Part shown: piece after piece, positions 45,686-54,575 of the stretch | Layout of the letters: each line of letters starts with the position of its first letter | Position numbering within the stretch: the stretch's first letter is position 1 | NCBI RefSeq assembly: GCF_902506555.1 | Contig: NZ_LR732707.1 | Span: 768,001 to 832,000 of the forward strand | Direction of reading: 5' to 3' | Length of the DNA: 64,000 bases | From: Sphingorhabdus sp. 109 | GTDB lineage: Bacteria > Pseudomonadota > Alphaproteobacteria > Sphingomonadales > Sphingomonadaceae | Notes under the pieces: generated by a model | Database searches by the model: none | What the model was told of the DNA's origin: nothing | Seen by the model: the letters and a program-made list of their open reading frames with translations, nothing else | Position numbers and translations under genes: made by a program

Positions 45686-46483
45686 CTAGCGGAAAAATCC
45701 GATTTGTGAACTTGTGGCAAGCAGAATGCCATTCTTGGACCAAAGCTCTACCCGGCCGTCGGTGGCGCTGTTTCGCACCGTTGCTCCGGTAACCCGCAGC
45801 AACATATAATCGGTTCCCGCTTCCGCCAGATCCTCTTCGCTGGCATAGATGTAGCTGGCCATGGTCACGGTGCTGCCAGGACGGAATTGTTCGGTGACAA
45901 AGAACGTCCGCGGCATAGGCGTGTCGAGAATGGAAAGCAGGCTGATCCGGTCGACCGGACGGCCGTCGGCTTCCCTGATCCAGACAATGGCTTCCGGCGA
46001 TTCGTTGACGGCAAAGGGGATGCCCTTTGCGATGCGCTGGTCGTAGTGGCTGACCCATTTGGGCGCCATCGGATTGACCGAGGGGAGGGAGATGGATTCC
46101 TCCGGCGACCGGGTAGCCGGCATTTCCACCTGATAGTCGATGTCGGTGGGCCGACGGGTGCTGGTGACGATATCGGCGGCGTTGGTCATCGATCCGTTTT
46201 GCGACAGTTCCACACGCCAGAACTGGGTCGAGGATCCGGCACGCAGCAGTTTTACGGAGATGCTTACCTCGCCTGGTCCCACTCCGGTCATATAGACGAT
46301 CTGTTGCGAAACCAGTGGGCCACGGCATTCCGGATGCATTTCCACGGCGCGCCCCGCGATCGCCGCGACCCAGCCACCAAAGGCCATGCCGGTCGGGTTG
46401 CGGTAGACGTCGCTCGCCGCAATGGTGAACTGTCCCTCTTCCTGCGCAACCAGCGCGGTTTCCCGATCAAGTATATATGTCAT
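45686..46483 (-). CDS. Acyl-CoA thioesterase-like, double hotdog protein
   Basis: A 265-aa product. The first half has the YRNPTGMAFGGWVAAIAGRA hotdog helix, and a second hotdog follows with RPVDRISLLSILD and TVTMASYIYAS. This two-domain arrangement is the TesB-like/acyl-CoA thioesterase family. Substrate unknown. It starts 12 nt after the stop of the first TraB/GumN gene. Confidence 0.75.
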   Translation of the reverse strand: MTYILDRETALVAQEEGQFTIAASDVYRNPTGMAFGGWVAAIAGRAVEMHPECRGPLVSQQIVYMTGVGPGEVSISVKLLRAGSSTQFWRVELSQNGSMTNAADIVTSTRRPTDIDYQVEMPATRSPEESISLPSVNPMAPKWVSHYDQRIAKGIPFAVNESPEAIVWIREADGRPVDRISLLSILDTPMPRTFFVTEQFRPGSTVTMASYIYASEEDLAEAGTDYMLLRVTGATVRNSATDGRVELWSKNGILLATSSQIGFFR

Positions 46484-46495
46484 GCCAAGCCCTGA

Positions 46496-47410
46496 TTATT
46501 GAATTTTTTCGACTTTATAACCGCGTTTCGCGAGCGATGCCTGAACCGCGTCGGGTCCGGCCAGATGCGCCGCACCAACCGCGACCAGAGACGTTCCTGG
46601 TCTTTGCAAGCGCTTGTCCAGCTGGTCGACCCAGTTGAGATTGCGTGCCACCAGCAGATATTCACGGGTCTTCGGATCGGTTAATATCCCGGTGTCGGAA
46701 AGCGTCACAATATGCTCGAGATCGCCGGTCATCCAGGCGTTGAACAGCTTTTCAAAAGCCAGTTGTGCGTCTTCAGATTCTTCCAGCACACTGGTCAGCA
46801 TCTGGCGCTGCTGCTGTTCGGGCAGCTTGTCAAAATAGCCCAGCTGCAGTTCGATGGTTTCCAGCGCCTCTATCGGCTTGCCGGCTTTCTCGAACTGGGC
46901 GGTAAGCTTCTGTTCGACGCCGCCGCTTGAATCGAGCCCGAGATTTCGCGTCTGCGCGGATGCCAGAGACAGGGCCGCGGCCCACGTTTCCATCCGGTTA
47001 AGCGTGCGTTCGGGGAGGTTGGAGGCTTCGATGATCCGGTCGAGATCATCGTGAAGCGCGGGGTTGATGCGGTCGTCCAGTTTCGCCTGTCCGGGCGAAA
47101 TTGCCAGTCGGGAAAAGATTTTGGCGGCATTCTGCGTGTCTTCCAGTCCGAGCACCTCGATCACCAGCCGGTCTGATTCCGCAATCGCAGCCTCGAGCGC
47201 TGGCGTACGCCATTGCACATCGTCGGGCAGGATATGGATCGTTCCGAACATATAGGCGGTGCCCAATTGTCCGGGTTTTGTGCCGCTGACTTTCCAGAGA
47301 GCGGGCGTACCCGTCTTGACGGTGTTCAGGGCCACATGATCGGGTGTGTTGTTGCAGGCGGTGAGCAGCAACGAGGCGAGCAGGGCCAGAATGGAGGTTA
47401 TGATGCGCAT
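46496..47410 (-). CDS. TraB/GumN family protein (lipoprotein-like)
   Basis: A 304-aa product. An N-terminal lipoprotein signal, ALLASLLLTACNN, is followed by the TraB/GumN domain: TAYMFGTIHILPDDVQW, ESDRLVIEVLGL, and a late VGAAHLAGPDAV. The GTIH and GxxH motifs are conserved in a putative metal-dependent TIKI-like fold. Paralogue of the next gene. Confidence 0.85.
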   Translation of the reverse strand: MRIITSILALLASLLLTACNNTPDHVALNTVKTGTPALWKVSGTKPGQLGTAYMFGTIHILPDDVQWRTPALEAAIAESDRLVIEVLGLEDTQNAAKIFSRLAISPGQAKLDDRINPALHDDLDRIIEASNLPERTLNRMETWAAALSLASAQTRNLGLDSSGGVEQKLTAQFEKAGKPIEALETIELQLGYFDKLPEQQQRQMLTSVLEESEDAQLAFEKLFNAWMTGDLEHIVTLSDTGILTDPKTREYLLVARNLNWVDQLDKRLQRPGTSLVAVGAAHLAGPDAVQASLAKRGYKVEKIQ

Positions 47411-47462
47411 AATGCCTATCTGGTGTGGATGCGGGGAAAAGAAAAGCAGGGAGACAGATTAA

Positions 47463-48434
47463 TCAATATTCGATCCGTTCCGCAACAAATCCCTTGTTCG
47501 CCAGAATCGCCTGCAGACTGCTGTCTCCGGCAAGATGCCCGGCGCCGACTGCCAGGAAGACCGTTCCTGGCTGTTCCATCCGGGCTTGTACCCATTCCGC
47601 CCAGTTCCGATTGCGGTCGACCAGCAGGGTTTGATAGAGGATCTTGTCTTCCAGCCCTGCATTCATCAAAGCGCCCAGCGCATCGATATTGGCATTGGCC
47701 CATTCCGCAACCATCTGCTCCATGCCGTCGGCCGTATCATCGATATTGTCGACGGTAAAATTGAGAAAGCGGATCTGCACCTCCTCGGGCAAATTATCGA
47801 AAAACCCCAGCTGCTGCTCGGGCGTTTCAAGACCGGTGATCCGGATAGCGCGGGCCCTTGCCTGGGCCAGCAAGGCATCTTCCACGCCCTGATCCGCGTC
47901 ATAACCGTTGCGCGCGAGCGGAATGAGCGAGAGATTGACGCTGGCGAACCACGGATCGAGCGGATCGAACGCCGCGACCGGCATGCCCAGCTTGACCATG
48001 GTGGCCTCATATTCGGCGCGGTCTTCGGCGCTCAGTTTGTCGCGTAGCGAAACGCCGCTTTTGTCGATTGCCAGTTCGCTGACAATTTTCATCATCGCGG
48101 CGGCGTCCGGCTTGATCATTTCGATCACCAGCTCGTCCGACGAATCGAAACTGTCCTTCACCGCCTCGTCGAACCAGGTCATGCCGGGTTTCAGGATATG
48201 GACGGTGCCGAACAAAAAGATGGTCGTGTCCTCGTCCCGGATCACCCAGAGCGCCGGATCCGCATCATCCGGCATGATCGCGCGGCTATATTCCGCAGCA
48301 GATGCAGCGCCGTCAACGGCTGCTGGCGTGGCGTCGCTGCTGGTGCTGGCGATATCCTCGCCAGACGCGGAACAGGCTGCGAGTGCAATGGAGAGCGAAA
48401 GGAATAAGCGGTTGAAAAGCCCGTTACGCGGCAT
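47463..48434 (-). CDS. TraB/GumN family protein (second of tandem pair)
   Basis: A 323-aa product. A lipoprotein-like signal, LFLSLSIALAACSAS, precedes TIFLFGTVHILKPGMTWFDE, SSDELVIEMIKPD, and the late VGAGHLAGDSSLQ. It shares the layout of the preceding paralogue, 52 nt downstream, suggesting a local duplication. TraB/GumN proteins relate to TIKI-type proteases; the role here is unknown. Confidence 0.85.
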   Translation of the reverse strand: MPRNGLFNRLFLSLSIALAACSASGEDIASTSSDATPAAVDGAASAAEYSRAIMPDDADPALWVIRDEDTTIFLFGTVHILKPGMTWFDEAVKDSFDSSDELVIEMIKPDAAAMMKIVSELAIDKSGVSLRDKLSAEDRAEYEATMVKLGMPVAAFDPLDPWFASVNLSLIPLARNGYDADQGVEDALLAQARARAIRITGLETPEQQLGFFDNLPEEVQIRFLNFTVDNIDDTADGMEQMVAEWANANIDALGALMNAGLEDKILYQTLLVDRNRNWAEWVQARMEQPGTVFLAVGAGHLAGDSSLQAILANKGFVAERIEY

Positions 48435-48593
48435 GGATAAGGAAGCTCCGACAATAAGTTATAGTCGGCTTCATTGAACAATTGGCGGCAAATGCCCAGC
48501 AAAAATTGCCGGAATCACTAACCGGTATCGCGGCGGCACTGGCGAGTGGGAAACAAATCTGTTAATCGGATGGTTAAATCAAGGAGCCTACCG

Positions 48594-50693
48594 ATGAGCA
48601 CGATCCACGCCCGCACCTGTCATATCTGCGAAGCCAATTGCGGCGTACTGGTCGAGGTCGAGGGGCGCGAGATTCTTTCAATCAGGGGCAATCCCGATCA
48701 TGTGCTGAGTCGCGGGCATATCTGCCCCAAGGCAACCGCTATTGCCGATTTGCAGAATGATCCCGACCGGCTGCACAAGCCGGTGAAAAAGGTCGACGGC
48801 CAGTGGCAGGAAATTGGCTGGGAGCAGGCTTTTGCCGAAATCGCCGCGAAGCTGCTCGCGCTCAAGGGAGAGGGGGCCAAGCCCGCCATGTATATGGGCA
48901 ATCCCAGCGCCCATGACTATGGCATCAGCACCCAGATCAGCACCCTGCGCCATGCGATCGGGGTAAAGCATCTCTATTCCGCCTCGACCCTGGACCAGAT
49001 CCCGCATCACGTCGTCCAATATCATATGTATGGCCATGTCAGCCTCGCAGCGGTGCCGGATATCGACCGCAGCCAGTATCTGCTGATCATCGGTGGCAAT
49101 CCGGCAGCGTCCAACGGCAGCATCTGGACCGTGCCCGATTTCAAGAAGCGCGTGAAGGAACTGCGCGCCCGCGACGGCTTGCTGGTTGTCGTCGATCCGC
49201 GCCGGACCGAAACCGCCAGGCTGGCCGATGAGCATCATTTCGTGAAGCCGGGAACCGATACGGCCTTGCTGATCGGGATATTGAAAAGTATTTTTGACGG
49301 CGGCTTGGCGGATACGTCCCGACTTGATGCCATATTGGATGACAGCTGGGGCGCGATAGATCCGGCTTTGGTCGGCTTTGATATCGAACAGCTGTCTCTC
49401 CATTGCGGGATCGCGGTGGAGGCCATGCAGGATATGGCTGCCCAGCTCGCGGCCGACCAGCCGGCGGCAATCTATGGACGGATGGGCGTTTCAGTCTGCG
49501 AATATGGCACGCTCAACCAGTGGTTGATCCAGGTGATCAATATTGCGTCCGGCAATCTCGACCGGGAAGGCGGCACAATGGTGCCGGAGCCGGCGCTCGA
49601 CACGATCAATCTGGTGGGCAGGGGGTCGGTGCGCACGGCGGACACGGTGCGTGGTGTCATGCCCTCGGTGATGAACGAACTGCCGATGGTGACCTTCGCC
49701 GACGAAATGTTGCGCGAGGATGACGAGCGGATCCGATCGCTGTTCGTGGTTACCGGTAATCCGGTGCTGTCGGCGCCGGACGGGGCGAAGCTTGACCGCG
49801 CGCTGGAGCGACTCGACCTGATGGTTTCCTTCGACATGTATGTCACCGCGACCAGCCGCCATGCCGACTATATATTGCCGCCCTGCGGACCTTTGGAAAA
49901 AGATCATTATCCGTTTTTCTTCGGACCGCTGGCGATCCGCAACTATGCCAGCTACTCGCCGGCGATTTTCGAATTGCAGGAGGGCGAAAAGACCGACTGG
50001 GAAATCATCGCGGAACTGGCGCGCGAAATTCTTGCGCAGGACGGGCAGGATGTGCCCAATATCCGTGAGCCGCGCGACGTGCTCGACACTATGTTGCAAA
50101 GCTCGCCAGCCGGCCTGACCCTGGCAGAAGTGGAGGCGGCGCCCAATGGCATCGATCTCGGTCCGATGCGGCCCTGCATGGCCGGACGGCTGCGTACCAG
50201 CGACGGCAAGATCCATTGCGCCCACCCGGATTTCCTTGCCGAATTGCAGCGCTTTGCCGCATCCCTGGGCAAGGAACAGCCCGACAGCCTCCGCTTGATC
50301 GGTCGCCGCCATGTCCGGCAGAACAACAGCTGGCTGCACAATAGCGCACGGCTGCTCAAGGGGCCGGACCGCTGCACATTGATGATCCATCCCGATGACG
50401 CCGCCTCGCGCGGATTGGCCGATGGCGTCATGGCGTCAGTTTCCAGCCGGGTGAACAATATCCAGATCCCGGTCGAGATCACCGACGGCATCATGCAGGG
50501 TGTGGTGTCGATCCCGCACGGCTTCGGCCATGGCCGCGAGGGCATCGGCCTGTCGGTGGCGGCGGCGAAGCCCGGCGTCTCGATCAATGACCTTACCGAT
50601 ACGGAGCGGTTCGATCCGCTGTCCGGCAATGCCGTTCTGAACGCGGTATCGGTGACGGTGGAAAAGGTCGAAGCGCTGGTTGCGGCGGAATGA
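48594..50693 (+). CDS. Molybdopterin oxidoreductase with [4Fe-4S] cluster
   Basis: A 699-aa product. N-terminal cluster motif CHICEANCGV then GHICPKA (C-x2-C-x3-C-x27-C), the Mo-bisMGD domains, and a C-terminal MopB domain (MIHPDDAASRGLADG). It resembles assimilatory-type or formate-dehydrogenase-like DMSO-reductase family members, but no partner subunit is adjacent. No Tat signal, so cytoplasmic. ATG 48594 has AAGGAG 7 nt upstream. Confidence 0.88.
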   Translation: MSTIHARTCHICEANCGVLVEVEGREILSIRGNPDHVLSRGHICPKATAIADLQNDPDRLHKPVKKVDGQWQEIGWEQAFAEIAAKLLALKGEGAKPAMYMGNPSAHDYGISTQISTLRHAIGVKHLYSASTLDQIPHHVVQYHMYGHVSLAAVPDIDRSQYLLIIGGNPAASNGSIWTVPDFKKRVKELRARDGLLVVVDPRRTETARLADEHHFVKPGTDTALLIGILKSIFDGGLADTSRLDAILDDSWGAIDPALVGFDIEQLSLHCGIAVEAMQDMAAQLAADQPAAIYGRMGVSVCEYGTLNQWLIQVINIASGNLDREGGTMVPEPALDTINLVGRGSVRTADTVRGVMPSVMNELPMVTFADEMLREDDERIRSLFVVTGNPVLSAPDGAKLDRALERLDLMVSFDMYVTATSRHADYILPPCGPLEKDHYPFFFGPLAIRNYASYSPAIFELQEGEKTDWEIIAELAREILAQDGQDVPNIREPRDVLDTMLQSSPAGLTLAEVEAAPNGIDLGPMRPCMAGRLRTSDGKIHCAHPDFLAELQRFAASLGKEQPDSLRLIGRRHVRQNNSWLHNSARLLKGPDRCTLMIHPDDAASRGLADGVMASVSSRVNNIQIPVEITDGIMQGVVSIPHGFGHGREGIGLSVAAAKPGVSINDLTDTERFDPLSGNAVLNAVSVTVEKVEALVAAE

Positions 50694-50734
50694 TCCGGTC
50701 ATCGGAATAATCCCGTCGTCCTGAGAAATCCCCC

Positions 50735-50810
50735 GTCATCCTGAACTTGTTTCAGGACCTCCAAAGGCTGTGCGTGATCTCGAGGGGTCCTGAAACAAGT
50801 TCAGGATGAC
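50735..50810. repeat. REP-like perfect inverted repeat
   Basis: A 25-bp arm headed GTCATCCTGAACTTG (50735-50759) is repeated exactly in inverse at 50786-50810. The CTGAACTTG/CAAGTTCAG core is a widespread sphingomonad intergenic repeat (from memory). It lies between the Mo enzyme and glyQ and may end transcription in both directions. Confidence 0.8.
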
Positions 50811-50907
50811 GAATAAGGCTGCATTCCGACCATTCCTCCCTTGACCCTCTGCCGCCCTTTCGCCAAAGCAGCGCGTAATTATTGCAGCCGCGAAGAAAGT
50901 CTTCATC

Positions 50908-51780
50908 TTGTCCGATAAGAAGCCGCTCAGCTTCCAGCAGATCATCCTCAAGCTCCATCAATATTGGGGTGACCGCGGCTGCGCGATCCTGCAACCCTAT
51001 GATATGGAAATGGGTGCCGGCACCTTTCACCCCGCGACCACCTTGCGGGCGCTTGGTCCCGATCCCTGGAACGCCGCTTTCGCGCAGCCCTGCCGCCGCC
51101 CGACCGACGGCCGCTATGGCGAAAATCCCAACCGGCTGCAGCATTATTACCAATATCAGGTGGTGCTCAAACCCTCGCCGCCGGACATCCAGCAGCTTTA
51201 CCTCGACAGTCTGGTGGCGATTGGCATCGATCCGATGCTGCACGATATCCGTTTCGTCGAGGATGACTGGGAAAGCCCGACTCTCGGCGCCTGGGGACTC
51301 GGCTGGGAAGTCTGGTGCGACGGCATGGAAGTCACCCAGTTTACCTATTTCCAGCAAATGGGCGGTTTTGACTGCAAGCCCGTGGCCGGCGAACTGACCT
51401 ACGGGCTGGAACGCCTGGCCATGTACATTCAGGGCGTCGATAGCGTCTACGATCTGGATTATAATGGTGCTGGAATGACTTATGGCGACATCTTCTTAGA
51501 AAATGAGAAGCAAATGTCGGAATGGAATTTCGAAGTCGCCAATACCGAAAGCCTGTTTGATCTGTTCAACAAGGCGGCGGCCGAATGCGAAAATTGCCTC
51601 GACCGGAGCCTGCCGATTCCGGCCTATGAGCAGGCGATCAAGGCGAGCCATGTGTTCAACTTGCTGCAGGCGCGCGGCGTGATCAGCGTCCAGGAACGAG
51701 CCAGCTATATGGGCCGGGTCCGGGATCTGGCGAAGGGCAGCTGCGAAGCCTATATGGAAAAGAACGGGTGGGCGGCGTGA
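50908..51780 (+). CDS. glyQ: Glycyl-tRNA synthetase alpha subunit
   Basis: A 290-aa product from TTG 50908. It has the class II motifs [35 protein letters not shown] (motif 1/2 region), [12 protein letters not shown], and [14 protein letters not shown] (motif 3). With GlyS it forms the bacterial alpha2beta2 GlyRS. It is separated from glyS by a palindromic repeat rather than the usual few bases. Confidence 0.96.
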   Translation: MSDKKPLSFQQIILKLHQYWGDRGCAILQPYDMEMGAGTFHPATTLRALGPDPWNAAFAQPCRRPTDGRYGENPNRLQHYYQYQVVLKPSPPDIQQLYLDSLVAIGIDPMLHDIRFVEDDWESPTLGAWGLGWEVWCDGMEVTQFTYFQQMGGFDCKPVAGELTYGLERLAMYIQGVDSVYDLDYNGAGMTYGDIFLENEKQMSEWNFEVANTESLFDLFNKAAAECENCLDRSLPIPAYEQAIKASHVFNLLQARGVISVQERASYMGRVRDLAKGSCEAYMEKNGWAA

Positions 51781-51800
51781 TGGTTGTGGAAGCATTTCTT

Positions 51801-51908
51801 TCCTCCCTGTTGCGCAGCAATGGGGATGTGGCAGCCGGAACGGCTGACGGCGGGGCCCCTCCGCCACGCTTCGCGCGGTCCCCCTCCCCATGCTACGCAC
51901 AGGGAGGA
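51801..51908. repeat. Palindromic repeat between glyQ and glyS (family B)
   Basis: A GC-rich repeat of about 108 bp bounded by CCTCCCTG...AGGGAGG. It is the reverse complement of the repeat inside glyS at 52867-52978: for example GGCAGCCGGAACGGCTGACG here is the complement of the glyS copy. Its right end supplies the SD (GGAGG) for glyS. Confidence 0.85.
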
Positions 51909-51916
51909 AAAAACAG

Positions 51917-54373
51917 ATGACCGATTTTCTCCTCGAACTGCTCTCCGAAGAAATCCCCGCCCGCATGCAGGCCAAGGCGCGCGCCGATCTGGAACGGCTG
52001 TTCACCGCGCAAATGGCGGAAGCGGGCCTGACAGCGGGCGATATCACCGTCTGGTCGACGCCACGACGGCTTGCCCTCATCGCCAGCGATCTGCCCGCGC
52101 AGACCGAAGCGGTGAGCGAGGAGGCCAAGGGGCCCCCCGAAGGCGCGCCGGACCAGGCTATAGACGGCTTCTGCCGCAAGAACGGCGTAACCCGCGACCA
52201 GCTGGAAGTGCGCGACGTCAAGGGACGCCCGACCTATTTCGCGGTAATCAACAAACCGGGTCGCGATACCAGGGATGTGCTGGCGGAAGCCATTCCGGCG
52301 ATCATCAAGGCCTTCCCGTGGCCGAAATCGATGCGCTGGGGCGACGCCAGCCTGTCGACCGAAAGTCTGCGCTGGGTGCGGCCCTTGAGCGGGATCGTGG
52401 CGCTTTTGGGCGATGAGCTGGTGCCCTGCGAAATTGACGGCTTGACGTCAGGCTATGATACTGTCGGACATAGATTTCATCATGCAAAAGCTTCGTTCGT
52501 CTCGAGCGAAGTCGAGAGACCGGCGGCAGAGAACGATCCCAACATGTCTCGACTGGGCTCGACAGGAACGGCACCCGGGCGCATCACCATTGGTAACGCC
52601 GGTGACTATGCCGAAAAGCTTCGCGCCTGCCACGTTCTGGTCGACCATGAAGAACGCCAGAATATCATCCGCGAGGGTGCCGCCAAGGCAGCATCCGACG
52701 CCGGTCTGGTGCTGGTCGAGGACGAAGGCCTGGTGGTCGAAAATGCCGGTCTGACCGAATGGCCGGTGCCTTTGCTGGGCGCGTTCGATCCGGCGTTCCT
52801 GGACGTACCGGAAGAGGTGATCCAGCTGACCGCGCGGGTGAACCAGAAATATTTCGTGTGCAAATATCCTCCCAATGCGCAGCATGGGGAGGCTGACCGC
52901 GCGCAGCGTGGTGGAGGGGCCACCCCTCCGTCAGCCGTTCCGGCTGCCACCTCCCCGTCGCTTCGCGACAGGGAGGAAAAATTGGCCCCGAATTTTGTCT
53001 GCACGGCCAATATCGACGCCAGTGATGGCGGCAAGGCGATTGTCGCGGGGAATGAAAAAGTCCTCGCTGCACGGCTCTCCGACGCCAAATTCTTCTGGGA
53101 ACTTGACCAGAAGACCAGGCTGGAGGATCATGCGAAGAAATTGAGCAACATCGTATTCCACGAAAAATTGGGAACGGTTGCCGACAAGGTAGAGCGTGTG
53201 GCCAAGTTGGCCGAGTGGCTGGTTTCTTTAGAAGGGAATGGTTTTTACCAGCCCAGCCCCGGCGATACATTTCATGGTGAAGTGTCCGAGGCCGCACGTC
53301 TCTGCAAAGCCGATCTCGTCACCGAAATGGTCGGCGAGTTCCCCGAGCTGCAAGGCTTGATGGGCGGCTATTATGCAGAGAAAGAGGGAAAATCGCAGGC
53401 GATCGCCAACGCGATCCGTGACCATTACAAGCCGGTCGGGCAGGGCGACGAAGTGCCGACCGATCCGGTGACGGTGGCGGTGAGTCTGGCGGATAAGCTG
53501 GATACAGTTACCAAATTTTTTGAAATTGGCGAGCTACCGACAGGTTCAAAAGATCCGTTTGCTCTTAGGCGAGCCGTGATCGCCATTAGCCGCCTTATTT
53601 TGGAGAACGAAATTCGTTTGCCTCTATGGCCGATTCTTGCCGGACAAATCGTGCTGCGAGACGGTTCATCGGAGTACTATTCAATTGCAAAACAGAAGTT
53701 TTGGTCGAGATCCCGTAAGGAAATCGAAGATGATTATCAGTGGGATCAGCCTCATAATGCTTATCCCGAGCCTCTGGAAAGCCTTCCGGCTTTGGTCGGA
53801 CAGCTCATGGACTTTTTTGCCGACCGCCTCAAAGTCCAGCAACGCGAAGCGGGCGTCCGTCACGACCTGATCGATGCGGTGTTTGCGCTCGGCGGTGAAG
53901 ACGATCTGGTGCGCTTGCTCGCCCGGGTGAAGGCTTTGCAGGCCTTTGTGGAAACTACGGATGGTGTGAACCTGCTCGCCGGTTACAAGCGGGCTTCGAA
54001 TATTTTGAAAAAAGAGGGGGCTGGTGCTCCGCACTCGATGCGGAGCTCTGAAGGCGAAGAAGCGACCTCCGGGCAGGGCTCCGCATCAAGTGCGGAGCAC
54101 AAACCCCTTTCCTACACGCCCGAAAAAGCGGAAAAGGCCCTGATTGACGCGCTCGACGCGGCACAGCCGGACGTGACCGCCGCGATCGCGGCCGAGCAGT
54201 TTGAGCAGGCAATGACCGCGCTGGCGGCCTTGCGCGGACCGATTGACCAGTTTTTCGAGGATGTGACCGTGAACGACGAAGACAAAGCAAAGCGGGAAGC
54301 CCGGTTGGCCCTGCTCGCACGCTTTCGTAATGCCGTCCATCAAGTGGCTGATTTCTCGCAGATCGAGGGTTAG
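51917..54373 (+). CDS. glyS: Glycyl-tRNA synthetase beta subunit with in-frame repeat insertions
   Basis: An 818-aa product from ATG 51917, about 100 longer than the family norm (estimate). Standard segments include LLELLSEEIPARMQ, WSTPRRLA, FPWPKSMRW, ANIDASDGG and DKLDTVTKFF. Three low-complexity insertions break it: codons at 52484-52573 (30 aa), 52868-52981 (38 aa) and about 54010-54110. Each coincides with a palindromic DNA repeat. Without them the flanks join smoothly (GHRFHH then PGRITIGNAG). The frame stays open throughout. Confidence 0.92.
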   Translation: MTDFLLELLSEEIPARMQAKARADLERLFTAQMAEAGLTAGDITVWSTPRRLALIASDLPAQTEAVSEEAKGPPEGAPDQAIDGFCRKNGVTRDQLEVRDVKGRPTYFAVINKPGRDTRDVLAEAIPAIIKAFPWPKSMRWGDASLSTESLRWVRPLSGIVALLGDELVPCEIDGLTSGYDTVGHRFHHAKASFVSSEVERPAAENDPNMSRLGSTGTAPGRITIGNAGDYAEKLRACHVLVDHEERQNIIREGAAKAASDAGLVLVEDEGLVVENAGLTEWPVPLLGAFDPAFLDVPEEVIQLTARVNQKYFVCKYPPNAQHGEADRAQRGGGATPPSAVPAATSPSLRDREEKLAPNFVCTANIDASDGGKAIVAGNEKVLAARLSDAKFFWELDQKTRLEDHAKKLSNIVFHEKLGTVADKVERVAKLAEWLVSLEGNGFYQPSPGDTFHGEVSEAARLCKADLVTEMVGEFPELQGLMGGYYAEKEGKSQAIANAIRDHYKPVGQGDEVPTDPVTVAVSLADKLDTVTKFFEIGELPTGSKDPFALRRAVIAISRLILENEIRLPLWPILAGQIVLRDGSSEYYSIAKQKFWSRSRKEIEDDYQWDQPHNAYPEPLESLPALVGQLMDFFADRLKVQQREAGVRHDLIDAVFALGGEDDLVRLLARVKALQAFVETTDGVNLLAGYKRASNILKKEGAGAPHSMRSSEGEEATSGQGSASSAEHKPLSYTPEKAEKALIDALDAAQPDVTAAIAAEQFEQAMTALAALRGPIDQFFEDVTVNDEDKAKREARLALLARFRNAVHQVADFSQIEG
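52484..52573. repeat. Palindromic insertion 1 in glyS (family A)
   Basis: Arms of about 25 nt at 52494-52518 and 52547-52571 are imperfect inverse complements, sharing TCTCGAGCG and GTCGAGAG-type cores. Exactly 90 bp, encoding 30 residues (AKASFVSSEVERPAAEN...), sit between HRFHH and PGRITIG. Confidence 0.75.
52867..52981. repeat. Palindromic insertion 2 in glyS (family B)
   Basis: 114 bp encode PPNAQHGEADRAQRGGG... (38 residues) between the FVCKY and LAPNFVCTANI segments. The DNA matches, inverted, the repeat at 51801-51908. Confidence 0.85.
54025..54099. repeat. Palindromic insertion 3 in glyS (family C)
   Basis: 22-nt arms at 54025-54046 and 54078-54099 are inverse complements with one mismatch, sharing GCTCCGCA and TGCGGAGC. 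The encoded stretch is GAPHSMRSSEGEEATSGQGS, a low-complexity insert between NILKKEG and LSYTPEKAEK. Confidence 0.78.
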
Positions 54374-54448
54374 AAGATATTTTGCTTATAACAGTGTAAA
54401 GTTTGTAAAGTTCGACGGCGTATTTTCGGTAACCCGAACTTATCATCT

Positions 54449-54571
54449 ACCCCCTCGCTTTTCCGCGAGGGGATTCAGGGGCGGGACACAGGGCAGGTGG
54501 CGCAAGGCCGTTTTCCCAATGGGCTGACGGCCCGGCACTACCCCGACTTCTCCTCTGAAGAGGAGGGGCTA
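54449..54571. repeat. Palindromic elements between glyS and ppdK
   Basis: CCCCTCGC / GCGAGGGG (54451-54472) and CTCCTCT / AGAGGAG (54550-54565). The second palindrome holds the AGGAGGGG SD of ppdK, so translation may respond to its folding (inference). Confidence 0.5.
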
Positions 54572-54575
54572 ACAT

